Shown here: piece by piece, positions 1-9,567 of the stretch
How the letters are laid out: each line of letters begins with the position of its first letter
Numbering within the stretch: position 1 is the first letter of the stretch
NCBI GenBank assembly: GCA_900489925.1
Contig: UEHQ01000002.1
Span: 186,001 to 250,000 of the forward strand
Length of the DNA stretch: 64,000 nt
Source of the DNA: Hyphomicrobiales bacterium
GTDB lineage: Bacteria > Pseudomonadota > Alphaproteobacteria > Rhizobiales > Rhizobiaceae
Direction of reading: 5' to 3'
The notes under the pieces: generated by a model
Database searches by the model: none
The model's input: only the letters and a program-made list of their open reading frames with translations
Told to the model about the DNA's origin: nothing
Translations under genes and position numbers: made by a program

Positions 1-628
1 CATCGGTCACGACCTTCAGCTTGTCAGCCGGTGCCTGCGCCTTGCTGAAGTCGCCCATGACGGTGGCAAGCGTATCGCCACCCTTCAGCAGCCGGTCGGC
101 GGCGCGAAGCGTTGCTGTGGCATTGCCCTCGTCCTTGCGGATGTTCTCTTCAAGCTGCTGTGCATCGTAGTTCACGTTGAAGCGGCTGGTTATCATCACC
201 TTCTGCGCATCGTCCATCGACTTGCGCAACGCCAGTTCCTGCTCATGCAGGGTCCAGAGCTTGCCCACCGTGTCGGAGATACCGGTCGTGCCGCTGGCAG
301 CGGCCTCGAGATTGTCGCGGCCGGCATTCTCGCCGATCTGCTTCAATGTCGCGGTCAGCGTGTTCTGCTGGGTGGCGATATCGCTCTGCAGCTTGTCGCG
401 CGCATCCTGGCTCGTCGTGCGCAGGAAGTCGTCCATGGAGCTGTAAAGATCCTTGAAACCGCTCAGCGATTGAAGAACGCTGTTGGAGATTTCCATCCGG
501 CCCTGCAGCAGACCCGAGGCATAGAGGCCGGTCAGGCCCACCGCTGAAATGCTGACAACAAAGGGTAGAACAAAAATCAGGACTTTGGTCTTGATCCTGA
601 AGCGGGAAAGAATCTTATCAATCAACAT
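1..628 (-). CDS. Methyl-accepting chemotaxis protein, N-terminal part (runs off left edge)
   Basis: Reading leftwards from the ATG at 628 the frame is open to the window edge (209 codons). It begins with a short basic stretch (MLIDKILSRFRIKTK), one hydrophobic membrane segment at about residues 15-36, and then a long Ser/Thr/Gln-rich helical region that looks like the periplasmic four-helix-bundle sensor of a chemoreceptor. The second membrane segment, HAMP and signalling domain would lie outside the window, so the ligand and class cannot be stated. A GGAAGG lies about 11 bases before the ATG. The chemoreceptor call rests on overall architecture, not on the diagnostic signalling domain; another single-pass sensor (for example a histidine kinase) cannot be excluded. 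Confidence 0.7.
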   Translation of the reverse strand, partial: MLIDKILSRFRIKTKVLIFVLPFVVSISAVGLTGLYASGLLQGRMEISNSVLQSLSGFKDLYSSMDDFLRTTSQDARDKLQSDIATQQNTLTATLKQIGENAGRDNLEAAASGTTGISDTVGKLWTLHEQELALRKSMDDAQKVMITSRFNVNYDAQQLEENIRKDEGNATATLRAADRLLKGGDTLATVMGDFSKAQAPADKLKVVTD

Positions 629-927
629 GGCGGTTCCGGCCTTCCATACACCACTCCTCCCACCGACCCCCGAAGGCGCCGGCCGAGTGCATCGAGCTGC
701 TTTTTTGGAACAATGGGAATCTCAGGCTTACGCCCGGACGGCATTCATTGCCTGTTCACTTCGCGCACAAGGCGGAAGCGCCCATAAATCATCTACCAAC
801 TGTTGCAGAGGATATGTTAATTTTCGGATAAGCGTATGTAGCGGAAACCGGCATTCAAATCGATTTACGTGCCGATATAGGCGCTCAGCGCGGCTGGCGT
901 CGTTGCAACACCCGGCTGTAGATCAGC
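629..927. other. Intergenic region, no gene seen
   Basis: About 300 bases upstream of the chemoreceptor start. The left half is GC-rich and the part around 800-880 is more AT-rich, including AATTTTCGGATAAG, where the chemoreceptor promoter would be expected. I see no convincing core promoter, hairpin or repeat. The plus-strand reading frame that crosses it (549-1094) has no family features and mixed base composition. Confidence 0.4.
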
Positions 928-1071
928 CTAGAGAAAGCGCTCGACCAGAAGTGCGATCATCGCCGCAGACGCGCTGGCAGCGAGGACGAAGTAGCGGAGT
1001 GCGACAAGCCTGGTGTCCGGCTTTGCCTGGGCGATTGCGATGGCGCGGGCGCGTCGTGTGTTCCTGTTCAT
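928..1071 (-). CDS. Possible small single-pass membrane protein (47 aa)
   Basis: A short minus-strand frame starts at ATG 1071 and stops at TAG 928. A good Shine-Dalgarno-like GAAGTGAGG lies about 6 bases upstream. The product has a basic N-terminus (MNRNTRRARAIAIAQ), a tail-proximal hydrophobic segment at about residues 22-43 (rich in Leu, Val, Ala) and ends ERFL. This is the arrangement expected of a tiny inner-membrane protein with a positive-inside N-terminus. I do not recognise a family. Support comes only from the RBS, the composition and the start/stop; conservation in relatives would be needed to confirm it. Confidence 0.45.
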   Translation of the reverse strand: MNRNTRRARAIAIAQAKPDTRLVALRYFVLAASASAAMIALLVERFL

Positions 1072-1219
1072 TGCAGAACCTCACTTCTCTCTGACATAAC
1101 AATCCAACAAAATGCTTTGCTGGTAAAGCTTTATTTAGGAAGCTCTTTTCAGCTCGTCATTGAGGCAGGATGGCGCACCCCCCTTAAGAACTATTGAATC
1201 CTCTTCAGTCGTTTTGTCC

Positions 1220-2401
1220 CTACAAGGATTCACCTGCGGCAAAGCCGGAAGCCCAGGCCCATTGGAAATTGTAGCCTCCGAGCCAACCCGTCACATCGAC
1301 ACATTCTCCAATGAAATGGAGACCCGGCACACCCTTTGCCTGCATGCTGCGAGAATCGAGCGCTGACGTGTCGATGCCGCCGAGCGTGACCTCCGCGGTG
1401 CGATAGCCCTCGGAGCCGGACGGCTTGATCTTCCAGTTCTGCGCGGCCTCGGCCAGCCGTATCAGCACCTTGTCCGAGAGGTCGGCCATATTGCCGGTTA
1501 CGCCCGTCCGTTCAGCCAGATATTGCGCGAGCCGCTTCGGCAGAACATCGCCAAGCGCTGTTTGCGCCGATTGTCGGCCGTTTGCCTGTTTCGCCGCCTT
1601 CAGATGCGCCAGCAGATCAATGTCAGGCTCGATATCGACGGTGATCTCGTCGCCCTCGCGCCAATAGGATGAAATCTGCAGGATCGCCGGACCACTGACG
1701 CCGCGGTGAGTAAACAGCAGCGCCTCGCGAAACGCCGTCTTGCCGTGGCGAATCTCCGCAGGCGCCGAAATGCCAGATAGCGCAGACAGGCTCTCGAGCA
1801 GCAGCGGATCCAGCGTCAAGGGCACGAGACCGGGACGGGTCTCGACCAGAGCCAGACCGAATTGCTCGGCGATGCGATAGGCGAAGCCGGTCGCACCCAT
1901 CTTCGGGATCGACTTGCCGCCGGTGGCAATGACCAGCGACTGGCATTCATATGCGCCTTCCGATGTCACGACACGAAAGCCGGTATCGGTCTTCTCGACA
2001 TTGCCGATCTCCGTCCCGAGGTGCAGCACCGCGCCCGCCGCCTGCATTTCGTCGAGCAGCATGCGAATGATGTCCTTGGCGCTCTCGTCGCAAAACAATT
2101 GGCCAAGCGTCTTTTCGTGCCAGGTGATCTTGTGCCGATCGACCATGGCGATGAAGTCGGAGGGCGTGAAACGCGCCAGCGCCGATTTGCAGAAATGCGG
2201 ATTGCCAGAGAGGAAGCTCTTCGGCCCGGCATGGATGTTGGTGAAGTTGCAGCGGCCACCGCCTGAGATGCGGATTTTCTCGCCGGGCGCTCGCGCATGG
2301 TCCAGCACGATGACCGAACGGCCACGCTGTGCAGCGCGAATGGCACACATCATGCCGGCGGCGCCCGCGCCGATGACAACTACATCGCTTTTCCGCTGCA
2401 A
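1220..2401 (-). CDS. HI0933/BaiN-family FAD-dependent oxidoreductase
   Basis: A 393-residue flavoprotein of the HI0933-like (YhiN/BaiN) family. The N-terminus has the dinucleotide-binding motif GAGAAG at residues 11-16 in a beta-alpha-beta fold. The family hallmark SGGGRCNFTN lies at about 46-55, and the C-terminus carries the typical GECVDVTGWLGGYNFQWA segment that closes the FAD site. Length is normal for the family. Members bind FAD non-covalently; the physiological substrate of most is unknown, so none is assigned. The gene stands alone, divergent from the glutamine-synthetase-like gene across about 125 bases. Confidence 0.88.
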   Translation of the reverse strand: MQRKSDVVVIGAGAAGMMCAIRAAQRGRSVIVLDHARAPGEKIRISGGGRCNFTNIHAGPKSFLSGNPHFCKSALARFTPSDFIAMVDRHKITWHEKTLGQLFCDESAKDIIRMLLDEMQAAGAVLHLGTEIGNVEKTDTGFRVVTSEGAYECQSLVIATGGKSIPKMGATGFAYRIAEQFGLALVETRPGLVPLTLDPLLLESLSALSGISAPAEIRHGKTAFREALLFTHRGVSGPAILQISSYWREGDEITVDIEPDIDLLAHLKAAKQANGRQSAQTALGDVLPKRLAQYLAERTGVTGNMADLSDKVLIRLAEAAQNWKIKPSGSEGYRTAEVTLGGIDTSALDSRSMQAKGVPGLHFIGECVDVTGWLGGYNFQWAWASGFAAGESL

Positions 2402-2526
2402 ACTCGGTTCCCTTGTCGAAAGCGTCTCTTTTTTCCATCAAAGGGCGAAAGTCAACGCCTTGGCCCCCTCGCCAATTGCCAAACTCTGGTTATGATACAC
2501 GCGAGATCAACACAAACCGGTGTGCC

Positions 2527-3963
2527 ATGTCCCCAAAAAAGACGACGCTGAAGCCTGCCAGAAACGTGCCTGCCTCGAAGAAAACACCCCCGGACCCCGG
2601 GTCTCTGCGCGGCGTGGCCAACTGGAAGGAAGCAGCGCAGTTTCTGCGGGCACGCGGCATCGAAGATATCGAATGCATTACGCCGGACCTCGCCGGCGTG
2701 CCGCGCGGCAAGATGATGCCAAGTTCGAAGTTCACCTCGAACACCTCGCTTGCCCTGCCCTCCGCAATCTACCGCCACACGATTTCCGGCGAATATCCGG
2801 ACGAGACCGAAAGCTTCCGCTACGAGCCGCGCGACAGCGACCTCAAGCTCGTTCCCGATCTTTCGACGCTTTCGGTTGTTCCGTGGGAAACCGATCCGAC
2901 GGCGCAGGTGATCTGCGATATCGTCAGCGCCGACGGCGAAGAAGTCGGCTACACGCCGCGCAACGTCCTCAAGCGGGTGATGAAGCTCTATCATGACCGC
3001 GGCTGGAAGCCGATCGTGGCGCCCGAGATCGAATTCTATCTGGTCGCCAAGAACGACGACCCGGACTATCCGCTGCATCCGCCGAAGGGCCGCTCCGGCC
3101 GTTCGATCCTTGGCGGCCAGGGTTATTCCATCGCCGGCATCAACGAGTTCGACGAACTGATCGACGACATCTATCACTTCTCCGAGAAGCAGGGCCTCGA
3201 GATCGACACCCTGATCCACGAAGAGGGACCGGCGCAGCTGGAAATCAACCTGCGCCACGGCAACCCGATCGAACTTGCCGACCAGGTCTTCTTGTTCAAG
3301 CGGACGATCCGTGAAGCGGCGATGAAGCACGACATCTACGCGACCTTCATGGCAAAGCCGATGCAGGGACAGCCTGGATCCGCCATGCACATCCACCAGT
3401 CTGTGGTCGATGAGGCGACCGGGAAGAACATTTTCTCGAAGCCGGATGGATCGCCGTCGCGCGAATTCTTCCACTTCATCGGCGGCATGCAGAAGTATGT
3501 CCCGAATGCGCTGTGCATGCTGGCGCCCTATGTGAACTCCTACCGTCGCCTGACGCCGGAGATGTCCTGCCCTGTCAACAATGCGTGGGGCTACGACAAC
3601 CGGACCACGGCCTTCCGCGTGCCCGTTTCGGATCCACAGGCGCGGCGTGTCGAAAACCGTCTGCCAAGCTCCGACGCCAACCCCTATCTGGCGCTGGCGG
3701 CTTCGCTCGCTTGCGGCCTGCTTGGCATCATGAAAGAGATCGAGCCGACCGCGCCGACGGAAGACACGGCAAACGAAGGGTCGATCGAACTGCCACGCGG
3801 CCTTCTTGAAGCCGTGGCGCTCATGGAAGACGAGCCGGCCTTCGAAGAGGTGTTCGGCAAGGAGTTCATCGGCATCTACGCGGGCGTCAAGCGTGGAGAA
3901 TTCGAGACCTTCATGCAGGTGATCAGCCCATGGGAGCGCGAGTTCCTTCTGCTGAACGTGTGA
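2527..3963 (+). CDS. Glutamine synthetase family protein, gamma-glutamyl-amine ligase type (PuuA-like)
   Basis: 478 residues when started at ATG 2527 (MSPKKTTLK). The frame is open back to 2413, but that extension runs into the divergent promoter region. Glutamine-synthetase landmarks are in order: the PRGK motif of the N-terminal beta-grasp domain, APEIEFYL, the nucleotide/glutamate region HEEGPAQLEINLRHG, GSAMHIHQS, NAWGYDNRTTAFRVP and ENRLPSSDANPYLA. It is followed after 10 bases by an FAD amine-oxidase-like gene. That pairing is typical of the gamma-glutamylated putrescine route, where PuuA ligates glutamate to a primary amine and PuuB oxidises the product. The exact amine (putrescine, ethanolamine or other) cannot be read from sequence; it is not the housekeeping GlnA. 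Confidence 0.85.
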   Translation: MSPKKTTLKPARNVPASKKTPPDPGSLRGVANWKEAAQFLRARGIEDIECITPDLAGVPRGKMMPSSKFTSNTSLALPSAIYRHTISGEYPDETESFRYEPRDSDLKLVPDLSTLSVVPWETDPTAQVICDIVSADGEEVGYTPRNVLKRVMKLYHDRGWKPIVAPEIEFYLVAKNDDPDYPLHPPKGRSGRSILGGQGYSIAGINEFDELIDDIYHFSEKQGLEIDTLIHEEGPAQLEINLRHGNPIELADQVFLFKRTIREAAMKHDIYATFMAKPMQGQPGSAMHIHQSVVDEATGKNIFSKPDGSPSREFFHFIGGMQKYVPNALCMLAPYVNSYRRLTPEMSCPVNNAWGYDNRTTAFRVPVSDPQARRVENRLPSSDANPYLALAASLACGLLGIMKEIEPTAPTEDTANEGSIELPRGLLEAVALMEDEPAFEEVFGKEFIGIYAGVKRGEFETFMQVISPWEREFLLLNV

Positions 3964-3973
3964 GGAGGCCGTC

Positions 3974-5272
3974 ATGACATCGCAAGAGACATGGCAGAGC
4001 CCCATTGCGCCCGGCATCTCCTGGTATCAGGCGACTGTTGGCGAACGCCCTACCTATCCTGCGCTCGATGGATCGACGACGTGCGACGTCGCGATCGTCG
4101 GTGGCGGGTACACCGGGCTGCAGGCGGCCTATAACCTTGCCAAGGCGGGTGTTTCGGTCGCCCTCATCGAAGGATCGCGCTTTGGCGACGGCGCGTCCGG
4201 TCGCAACGGCGGACAACTCGGCACCGGCCAGCGTGCATGGCCGGAAGAGCTGGAGGAAACGATCGGTTACGAGCGCTCCAAGGCGCTCTTCAATCTGGCG
4301 GAGGCCGCAAAGCGGCATCTGCTGGATTTCGCCACCGAACATCAGATCGAAATCGATTTCATGCCGGGGCAGATGAATGTGTCGCACAAGGAGAGCTACA
4401 CAAAGTCCTACCAGGAAAATGCGGAAATCGCGGCGCTGCGCTACGACTATCCGCATGTTCGCTTCATGGACAGGCAGGAGACCCAGGAGCGCCTGGGGTC
4501 GAAACGCTACTTCTGTGGCGTGCGCGACACCGGCACCGGCCACATCCATCCGCTGAAACTGCTCGTCGGTCTCGCGCGCGTCGCGGCAAATGCCGGCGCG
4601 CGGATCTACGAGACGACCAAGGCCACGGCGATCCACCAGGCGAACGGCAAGGTGACGATCGATACGCCGCGCGGTCGGATCGTTGCCGACAAGGCGCTGA
4701 TCGCCTGCAACGGCTACATCGACAATCTGGAGCCGGTCACGGCCAGCCATGTGATGCCGATCCGCTCGTTCATAGGCGCCACGGTGCCTTTGGGCGATCA
4801 TCCCAAGGTACTGGCTGGCGGTGAAGCCGTTGCCGATTCGCGGTTCGTCGTCCGCTACTTCCGCAAATCCAAGGACGGGCGCTTGCTGTTCGGAGGTCGT
4901 GAGGCCTATACATCCGACAACCCTCGCGACATAACACGGCACATCCGGCGGCAGATCGCGGAGATCTATCCCGAACTCAAGGATATCGAGATTACCCACG
5001 CCTGGGGCGGATCCGTCGGCATCACGCTGCCGCGCCAGCCTTTCGTTCGCGAGGTCATGCCGGGCGTGATCTCCATCGGCGGGTATTCCGGCCACGGCGT
5101 CATGCTCTCAAACTATTGCGGCAAACTTTACGCGGAAACGGTGCTCGGCAAAACGGCGGATCTGGAGCTCTTCAAATCGCTCAATGTCCCTGCTTTCCCG
5201 GGCGGTGCCGCCATGCGTGCGCCGCTGCTTTTCCTGGCGCTCTCGTGGTACGCGCTCCGCGACAAGTTTTAG
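3974..5272 (+). CDS. FAD-dependent oxidoreductase, gamma-glutamylputrescine oxidase type (PuuB-like)
   Basis: 432 residues, DAO/glycine-oxidase superfamily. The FAD-binding motif is GGGYTG at 43-48, followed by an acidic residue at the end of strand two (IEGS) and the ASGRNGGQ signature seen in PuuB-type enzymes. The C-terminus has AWGGSVGITLPRQP and GGYSGHGVMLSNYCGK, which complete the FAD site. An AGGAGG ribosome site sits in the 10-base gap after the upstream ligase gene, so the two are almost certainly co-transcribed. It probably oxidises the gamma-glutamyl amine to an aldehyde, releasing ammonia and hydrogen peroxide. Substrate is inferred from the pairing only. Confidence 0.85.
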   Translation: MTSQETWQSPIAPGISWYQATVGERPTYPALDGSTTCDVAIVGGGYTGLQAAYNLAKAGVSVALIEGSRFGDGASGRNGGQLGTGQRAWPEELEETIGYERSKALFNLAEAAKRHLLDFATEHQIEIDFMPGQMNVSHKESYTKSYQENAEIAALRYDYPHVRFMDRQETQERLGSKRYFCGVRDTGTGHIHPLKLLVGLARVAANAGARIYETTKATAIHQANGKVTIDTPRGRIVADKALIACNGYIDNLEPVTASHVMPIRSFIGATVPLGDHPKVLAGGEAVADSRFVVRYFRKSKDGRLLFGGREAYTSDNPRDITRHIRRQIAEIYPELKDIEITHAWGGSVGITLPRQPFVREVMPGVISIGGYSGHGVMLSNYCGKLYAETVLGKTADLELFKSLNVPAFPGGAAMRAPLLFLALSWYALRDKF

Positions 5273-5405
5273 TCAGATTGCGCATTTCCTCGCGCTGCAA
5301 TTCGATCTAAAACCGGTTTCCGACAGATTCATTGCAGCGCACACTGGCTTTTTTAAATCGATTAGATTAAAGAGCCAGTACCAAGCATGATTGAGAGACA
5401 TCCTC

Positions 5406-6881
5406 ATGAGCAGTCAAATCATTCCCGTTGAACCCTTCGATTATGTCGTCTTCGGCGGCAGCGGCGACCTCGCCGAGCGCAAGTTGCTTCCGGCGCTGTA
5501 TCATCGGCAGATCGAGGGCCAGTTCACCGAGCCGACCCGCATCATCGGCGCCTCCAGAAGCCCGCTGACCCATGAAGAATATCGGAAGTTCGCACAGGAT
5601 GCCCTGAAGGAGCATCTGAAGAAGGGCGAGTATGACGAGGCAGAGGTCGCGAAGTTCTGCGAGCGGCTGTACTACGTGCCTGTCGATGCCCGTTCCGATG
5701 CCGGCTGGGACCAGCTCAAGAAGCTTCTCGACGAGGGCAAGGAACGCGTTCGCGCCTTCTACCTGGCTGTGGCACCGGGCATCTTCGGCGATATCTCGCA
5801 GAAGATTCATGACCACAAGCTGATTACGAAGACGACGCGCATCGTCGTCGAAAAGCCGATCGGCCGCGATCTCGATTCCGCCCTTCAGCTGAACGACACG
5901 ATCGGCAGGGTCTTCAAGGAAGAGCAGATCTTCCGCATCGACCACTATCTCGGCAAGGAAACGGTGCAGAACCTGATGGCGCTGCGCTTTGCCAACGCGC
6001 TCTATGAGCCGCTGTGGAATGCCAATCACATCGACCATGTGCAGATCACGGTCGCAGAATCCGTCGGCCTCGAAGGCCGCGCGGGCTACTACGACACGGC
6101 CGGCGCCCTGCGCGACATGGTGCAGAACCATATCATGCAGCTCGTCTGCCTCGTGGCGATGGAAGTCCCCTCCTCGATGGATTCCGAAGCCGTACGCGAC
6201 GAGAAGCTCAAGGTGCTGCGCGCGCTGAAGCCGATCAATGCCTCGAATGTCGAGCTGAACACGGTCCGCGGCCAGTATCGCGCCGGCGCTTCCAGCAACG
6301 GCCCGGTCAAGGGCTACCTTGAAGAGCTCGAAGGCGGCGTTTCCAACACCGAAACCTTCGTGGCGATCAAGGCCGAGATCGGCAACTGGCGTTGGGCTGG
6401 CGTTCCCTTCTACATCCGTACCGGCAAGCGCCTTGCCGGCCGCATGTCGGAGATCGTCATCACCTTCAAGCCGATCCCGCACTCGGTCTTCGACCAGTCG
6501 GCCGGCCGCATCAACCAGAACCAGTTGATCATCCGCCTGCAGCCTGATGAAGGCGTCAAGCAGTCGCTGATGATCAAGGACCCAGGCCCGGGCGGCATGC
6601 GCCTGCGCAACGTTTCGCTCGACATGAGCTTCGCCGAAGCCTTCTCGGTGCGCAATCCCGACGCCTACGAGCGTCTGCTGATGGACGTGATCCGCTCTAA
6701 CCAGACGCTGTTCATGCGTCGAGATGAAGTGGAAGCGGCATGGCAGTGGGTCGACCCGATCCTCAAGGGATGGGAATCGACCGGCCAGAAGGTTCAGGGC
6801 TACACCGCCGGCACCTGGGGTCCCAGCCAGTCGATCGCGCTCATCGAGCGTGACGGCCGCACTTGGCACGACGACATTTAA
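5406..6881 (+). CDS. zwf: Glucose-6-phosphate 1-dehydrogenase
   Basis: First enzyme of the oxidative pentose phosphate and Entner-Doudoroff routes; it converts glucose 6-phosphate to 6-phosphogluconolactone with NAD(P)+. The 491-residue product starts at ATG 5406 with GAGAGA about 9 bases upstream; a TTG 15 bases earlier in frame is less likely. The NADP motif GGSGDLAERKLLPALY is at 17-32 and the substrate-binding RIDHYLGKE at about 177-185. Length is typical of rhizobial Zwf. It leads the zwf-pgl-edd operon, 11 bases before pgl. The 130 bases upstream are AT-richer and probably hold the promoter. Confidence 0.97.
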   Translation: MSSQIIPVEPFDYVVFGGSGDLAERKLLPALYHRQIEGQFTEPTRIIGASRSPLTHEEYRKFAQDALKEHLKKGEYDEAEVAKFCERLYYVPVDARSDAGWDQLKKLLDEGKERVRAFYLAVAPGIFGDISQKIHDHKLITKTTRIVVEKPIGRDLDSALQLNDTIGRVFKEEQIFRIDHYLGKETVQNLMALRFANALYEPLWNANHIDHVQITVAESVGLEGRAGYYDTAGALRDMVQNHIMQLVCLVAMEVPSSMDSEAVRDEKLKVLRALKPINASNVELNTVRGQYRAGASSNGPVKGYLEELEGGVSNTETFVAIKAEIGNWRWAGVPFYIRTGKRLAGRMSEIVITFKPIPHSVFDQSAGRINQNQLIIRLQPDEGVKQSLMIKDPGPGGMRLRNVSLDMSFAEAFSVRNPDAYERLLMDVIRSNQTLFMRRDEVEAAWQWVDPILKGWESTGQKVQGYTAGTWGPSQSIALIERDGRTWHDDI

Positions 6882-6892
6882 GGTAGAGAGCG

Positions 6893-7591
6893 ATGGCAGC
6901 GACGATGCACACTTTTGCCAATGCCGCCGAACTGGCGCGCAACCTCGCAGACAAGGTCGCCGCATCGCTTTCGACGGCCATTGCATCACGGGGGACGGCG
7001 AGCATCGCCGTTTCCGGCGGCTCGACGCCGAAACTCTTCTTCCAGGAGCTGTCGACGCGAGACCTAGACTGGAGCAAGGTCACGATCACGCTCGTCGACG
7101 AGCGCTTCGTGCCCGCAGACAATCCGCGCTCGAACCACCTGCTGGTGGCAACCAACCTGCTTCAGAACAAGGCGACCGCAGCGGTCTTCCAACCGCTGTA
7201 TCAGGCCGCCGGTTCCGTCGAGGACGCCGCCAAGCTCGCGACCACCGCGACACAGGCGATCGGAAATCCGTTCGACGTAGCCATTCTCGGCATGGGCGGC
7301 GATGGCCATACGGCATCATTCTTCCCCGGCGGGAACAATCTTGCCGTGGCACTTGATCCAAAGACCCCGCGCGGCATCATTACCATGGACGCGGAAGGTG
7401 CGGGCGAGCCTCGCCTGACCTTCACCTTTTCAAGCCTGCAGGACGCCAGGCTGCTCGTGCTTCATATCGAAGGCGAGAGCAAGAAAGACGTCCTGACGAA
7501 GGCAGAAGGCAACGGCGACGAGGCAGACATGCCGATCCGCGCCATTCTGCGCCGCGCCGCTTCGCCGGTCGATATCTACTGGGCTCCGTAA
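6893..7591 (+). CDS. pgl: 6-phosphogluconolactonase
   Basis: 232 residues of the Pgl/NagB-like superfamily (DevB type). It hydrolyses 6-phosphogluconolactone to 6-phosphogluconate in the cytoplasm. Seen are the phosphate-binding [12 protein letters not shown] loop near residue 42, the LVDERFVP segment and the family motif [16 protein letters not shown]. It lies between zwf and edd, 11 bases after zwf and 61 bases before edd, so the three consecutive enzymes of the Entner-Doudoroff upper branch are encoded together. A second in-frame Met occurs at codon 5; the first fits the known rhizobial length. Confidence 0.96.
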   Translation: MAATMHTFANAAELARNLADKVAASLSTAIASRGTASIAVSGGSTPKLFFQELSTRDLDWSKVTITLVDERFVPADNPRSNHLLVATNLLQNKATAAVFQPLYQAAGSVEDAAKLATTATQAIGNPFDVAILGMGGDGHTASFFPGGNNLAVALDPKTPRGIITMDAEGAGEPRLTFTFSSLQDARLLVLHIEGESKKDVLTKAEGNGDEADMPIRAILRRAASPVDIYWAP

Positions 7592-7652
7592 GCAGCCAGG
7601 CACGGAGCCGGCGAACAGACACATTGAAGACCAGACAAAGGCAGGATCTCCC

Positions 7653-9473
7653 ATGTCCGCTCATTCACGCATTGCTGCGATTACCGCACGTATTGTCGAA
7701 CGCTCCAAACCGACCCGCGGCGTCTATCTCGAACGCCTGCGCAACGCAGCTTCCAAGGGCGTGAGCCGCTCGATACTCGGCTGCGCGAACCTCGCCCACG
7801 GATTTGCCGTCTGTTCCCCCGCCGAGAAGGAAGCGCTCGCGGGCGACCGCGTGGCCAATCTCGGCATCATCACCTCCTACAATGACATGCTCTCGGCCCA
7901 CCAGCCTTTCGAAACCTATCCGGCGATCATCCGCCAGGCGGCGGCGGAAGCAGGCGGTATCGCCCAGGTGGCGGGCGCCGTGCCTGCCATGTGCGACGGT
8001 GTTACCCAGGGTCAGCCCGGCATGGAGCTTTCGCTCTTCTCGCGCGACCTGATCGCGATGGCCGCTGGCGTCGGCCTGTCGCACAACATGTTCGACGCGG
8101 CACTGTACCTCGGCGTCTGCGACAAGATCGTTCCCGGCCTGGTGATTGCAGCGCTCTCCTTCGGACACCTGCCCGCCATCTTCGTTCCGGCAGGACCGAT
8201 GACATCTGGCCTGCCGAATGACGAGAAGTCGCGTGTCCGCCAGCTCTACGCGGAAGGCAAGGTTGGTCGCGCGGAGCTGCTGGAAGCGGAATCCAAGTCC
8301 TACCATGGCCCCGGCACCTGCACCTTCTACGGCACCGCCAACTCCAACCAGATGCTGATGGAGATCATGGGCTTCCATATGCCCGGGTCGTCGTTCATCA
8401 ATCCGGGTACGCCGCTGCGCGAAGCCTTCACGCGCGAAGCCGCCAAGCGTGCGCTCGCCATCACCGCACAGGGCAACGAATACACGCCAGCCGGCGAGAT
8501 GATCGACGAGCGTTCGATCGTCAACGGCGTGGTCGGCCTGCATGCCACCGGCGGCTCGACGAACCACACCCTCCATCTTGTAGCGATGGCCCGCGCGGCC
8601 GGCATCCAACTGACCTGGCAGGATATCGCCGAGCTGTCCGAGGTCGTGCCGTTGCTGGCGCGCGTCTACCCGAACGGCCTTGCCGACGTGAACCACTTCC
8701 ATGCCGCCGGCGGCATGGGCTTCCTGATCAAGGAACTGTTGAAGCACGGCCTCGTTCACGAAGACGTCCGCACGGTCTTCGGCCACGGATTGCAGGCCTA
8801 CACGATCGATCCGCGCCTCGGCGAGGATGGCGGCATCGTTCGCGAACCGTCGCCCGAAAAGAGCGTGGACCCGAAGGTTCTCGCCAACATCGAAACGCCG
8901 TTCCAGGCCAATGGCGGCCTGAAGATGCTGCGCGGCAATGTCGGCAAGGCGGTCATCAAGATCTCCGCGGTCAAGGCCGACCGCCACATCATCGAAGCCC
9001 CGGCTATCGTCTTCCATAGCCAGCAGGAGCTGCAGGATGCCTTCAAGGAAGGCAAGCTGAACAAGGATTTCGTCGCTGTCGTCCGCTTCCAAGGCCCGAA
9101 GGCCAATGGCATGCCGGAACTGCACAAGCTGACGCCGCCGCTCGGCGTGCTGCAGGATCGCGGCTTCCGGGTTGCCCTTCTCACCGATGGCCGCATGTCC
9201 GGCGCATCGGGCAAGGTACCGGCAGCCATCCACGTCACGCCGGAAGCTGTCGATGGCGGACCGATCGCACGCATCAAGGACGGCGACATCATCCGTCTCG
9301 ATGCCATCGCGGGCACGCTTGAAGTCCTGGTGGACGCAGCCGATCTGGCCGAGCGGGAATCGGTGGTCGCCGATCTGTCCGACAACGAGTTCGGCATGGG
9401 TCGCGAACTGTTTGCGCCCTTCCGACGCGCTGTCGGCGCTTCCGACCGCGGTGCAAGCGTCCTCTTCCACTGA
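7653..9473 (+). CDS. edd: Phosphogluconate dehydratase
   Basis: 606 residues, IlvD/Edd family. It dehydrates 6-phosphogluconate to 2-keto-3-deoxy-6-phosphogluconate, using an iron-sulfur cluster. Visible landmarks are [16 protein letters not shown] near residue 110, the Cys-containing [18 protein letters not shown] stretch, [13 protein letters not shown] and the C-terminal [17 protein letters not shown] motif. Length matches Edd rather than the shorter dihydroxy-acid dehydratases. The aldolase gene eda is not in the window. A strong terminator follows 36 bases after the stop. Confidence 0.97.
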   Translation: MSAHSRIAAITARIVERSKPTRGVYLERLRNAASKGVSRSILGCANLAHGFAVCSPAEKEALAGDRVANLGIITSYNDMLSAHQPFETYPAIIRQAAAEAGGIAQVAGAVPAMCDGVTQGQPGMELSLFSRDLIAMAAGVGLSHNMFDAALYLGVCDKIVPGLVIAALSFGHLPAIFVPAGPMTSGLPNDEKSRVRQLYAEGKVGRAELLEAESKSYHGPGTCTFYGTANSNQMLMEIMGFHMPGSSFINPGTPLREAFTREAAKRALAITAQGNEYTPAGEMIDERSIVNGVVGLHATGGSTNHTLHLVAMARAAGIQLTWQDIAELSEVVPLLARVYPNGLADVNHFHAAGGMGFLIKELLKHGLVHEDVRTVFGHGLQAYTIDPRLGEDGGIVREPSPEKSVDPKVLANIETPFQANGGLKMLRGNVGKAVIKISAVKADRHIIEAPAIVFHSQQELQDAFKEGKLNKDFVAVVRFQGPKANGMPELHKLTPPLGVLQDRGFRVALLTDGRMSGASGKVPAAIHVTPEAVDGGPIARIKDGDIIRLDAIAGTLEVLVDAADLAERESVVADLSDNEFGMGRELFAPFRRAVGASDRGASVLFH

Positions 9474-9504
9474 GGACGCGGCGGCCCGAACGGTCCCGAA
9501 AACG

Positions 9505-9534
9505 AAAAACCCGCGAGGCTGTCTCGCGGGTTTT
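9505..9534 (+). terminator. Intrinsic terminator of the zwf-pgl-edd operon, probably bidirectional
   Basis: A perfect 8-bp stem CCCGCGAG (9510-9517) and CTCGCGGG (9523-9530) with a 5-base loop, preceded by AAAAA and followed by TTTT. It lies between the convergent edd and PilZ-like genes. The flanking A and T runs mean it could stop transcription from both sides. Confidence 0.9.
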
Positions 9535-9567
9535 GTCATCTAATGGCTAGCTCGAAGGGGACGATCG

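Noticed and set aside
549..1094. 181-aa plus-strand frame near the left end
   Set aside because: Overlaps the chemoreceptor 5' end and the small minus-strand frame; Arg/Ser-rich low-quality composition with no domain.
7665..9539. 624-aa minus-strand frame opposite edd, and similar long antisense frames opposite the glutamine-synthetase-like gene (2452-4017) and zwf (5367-6989)
   Set aside because: High-GC codon bias keeps antisense frames open; the opposite strand encodes unmistakable enzymes.
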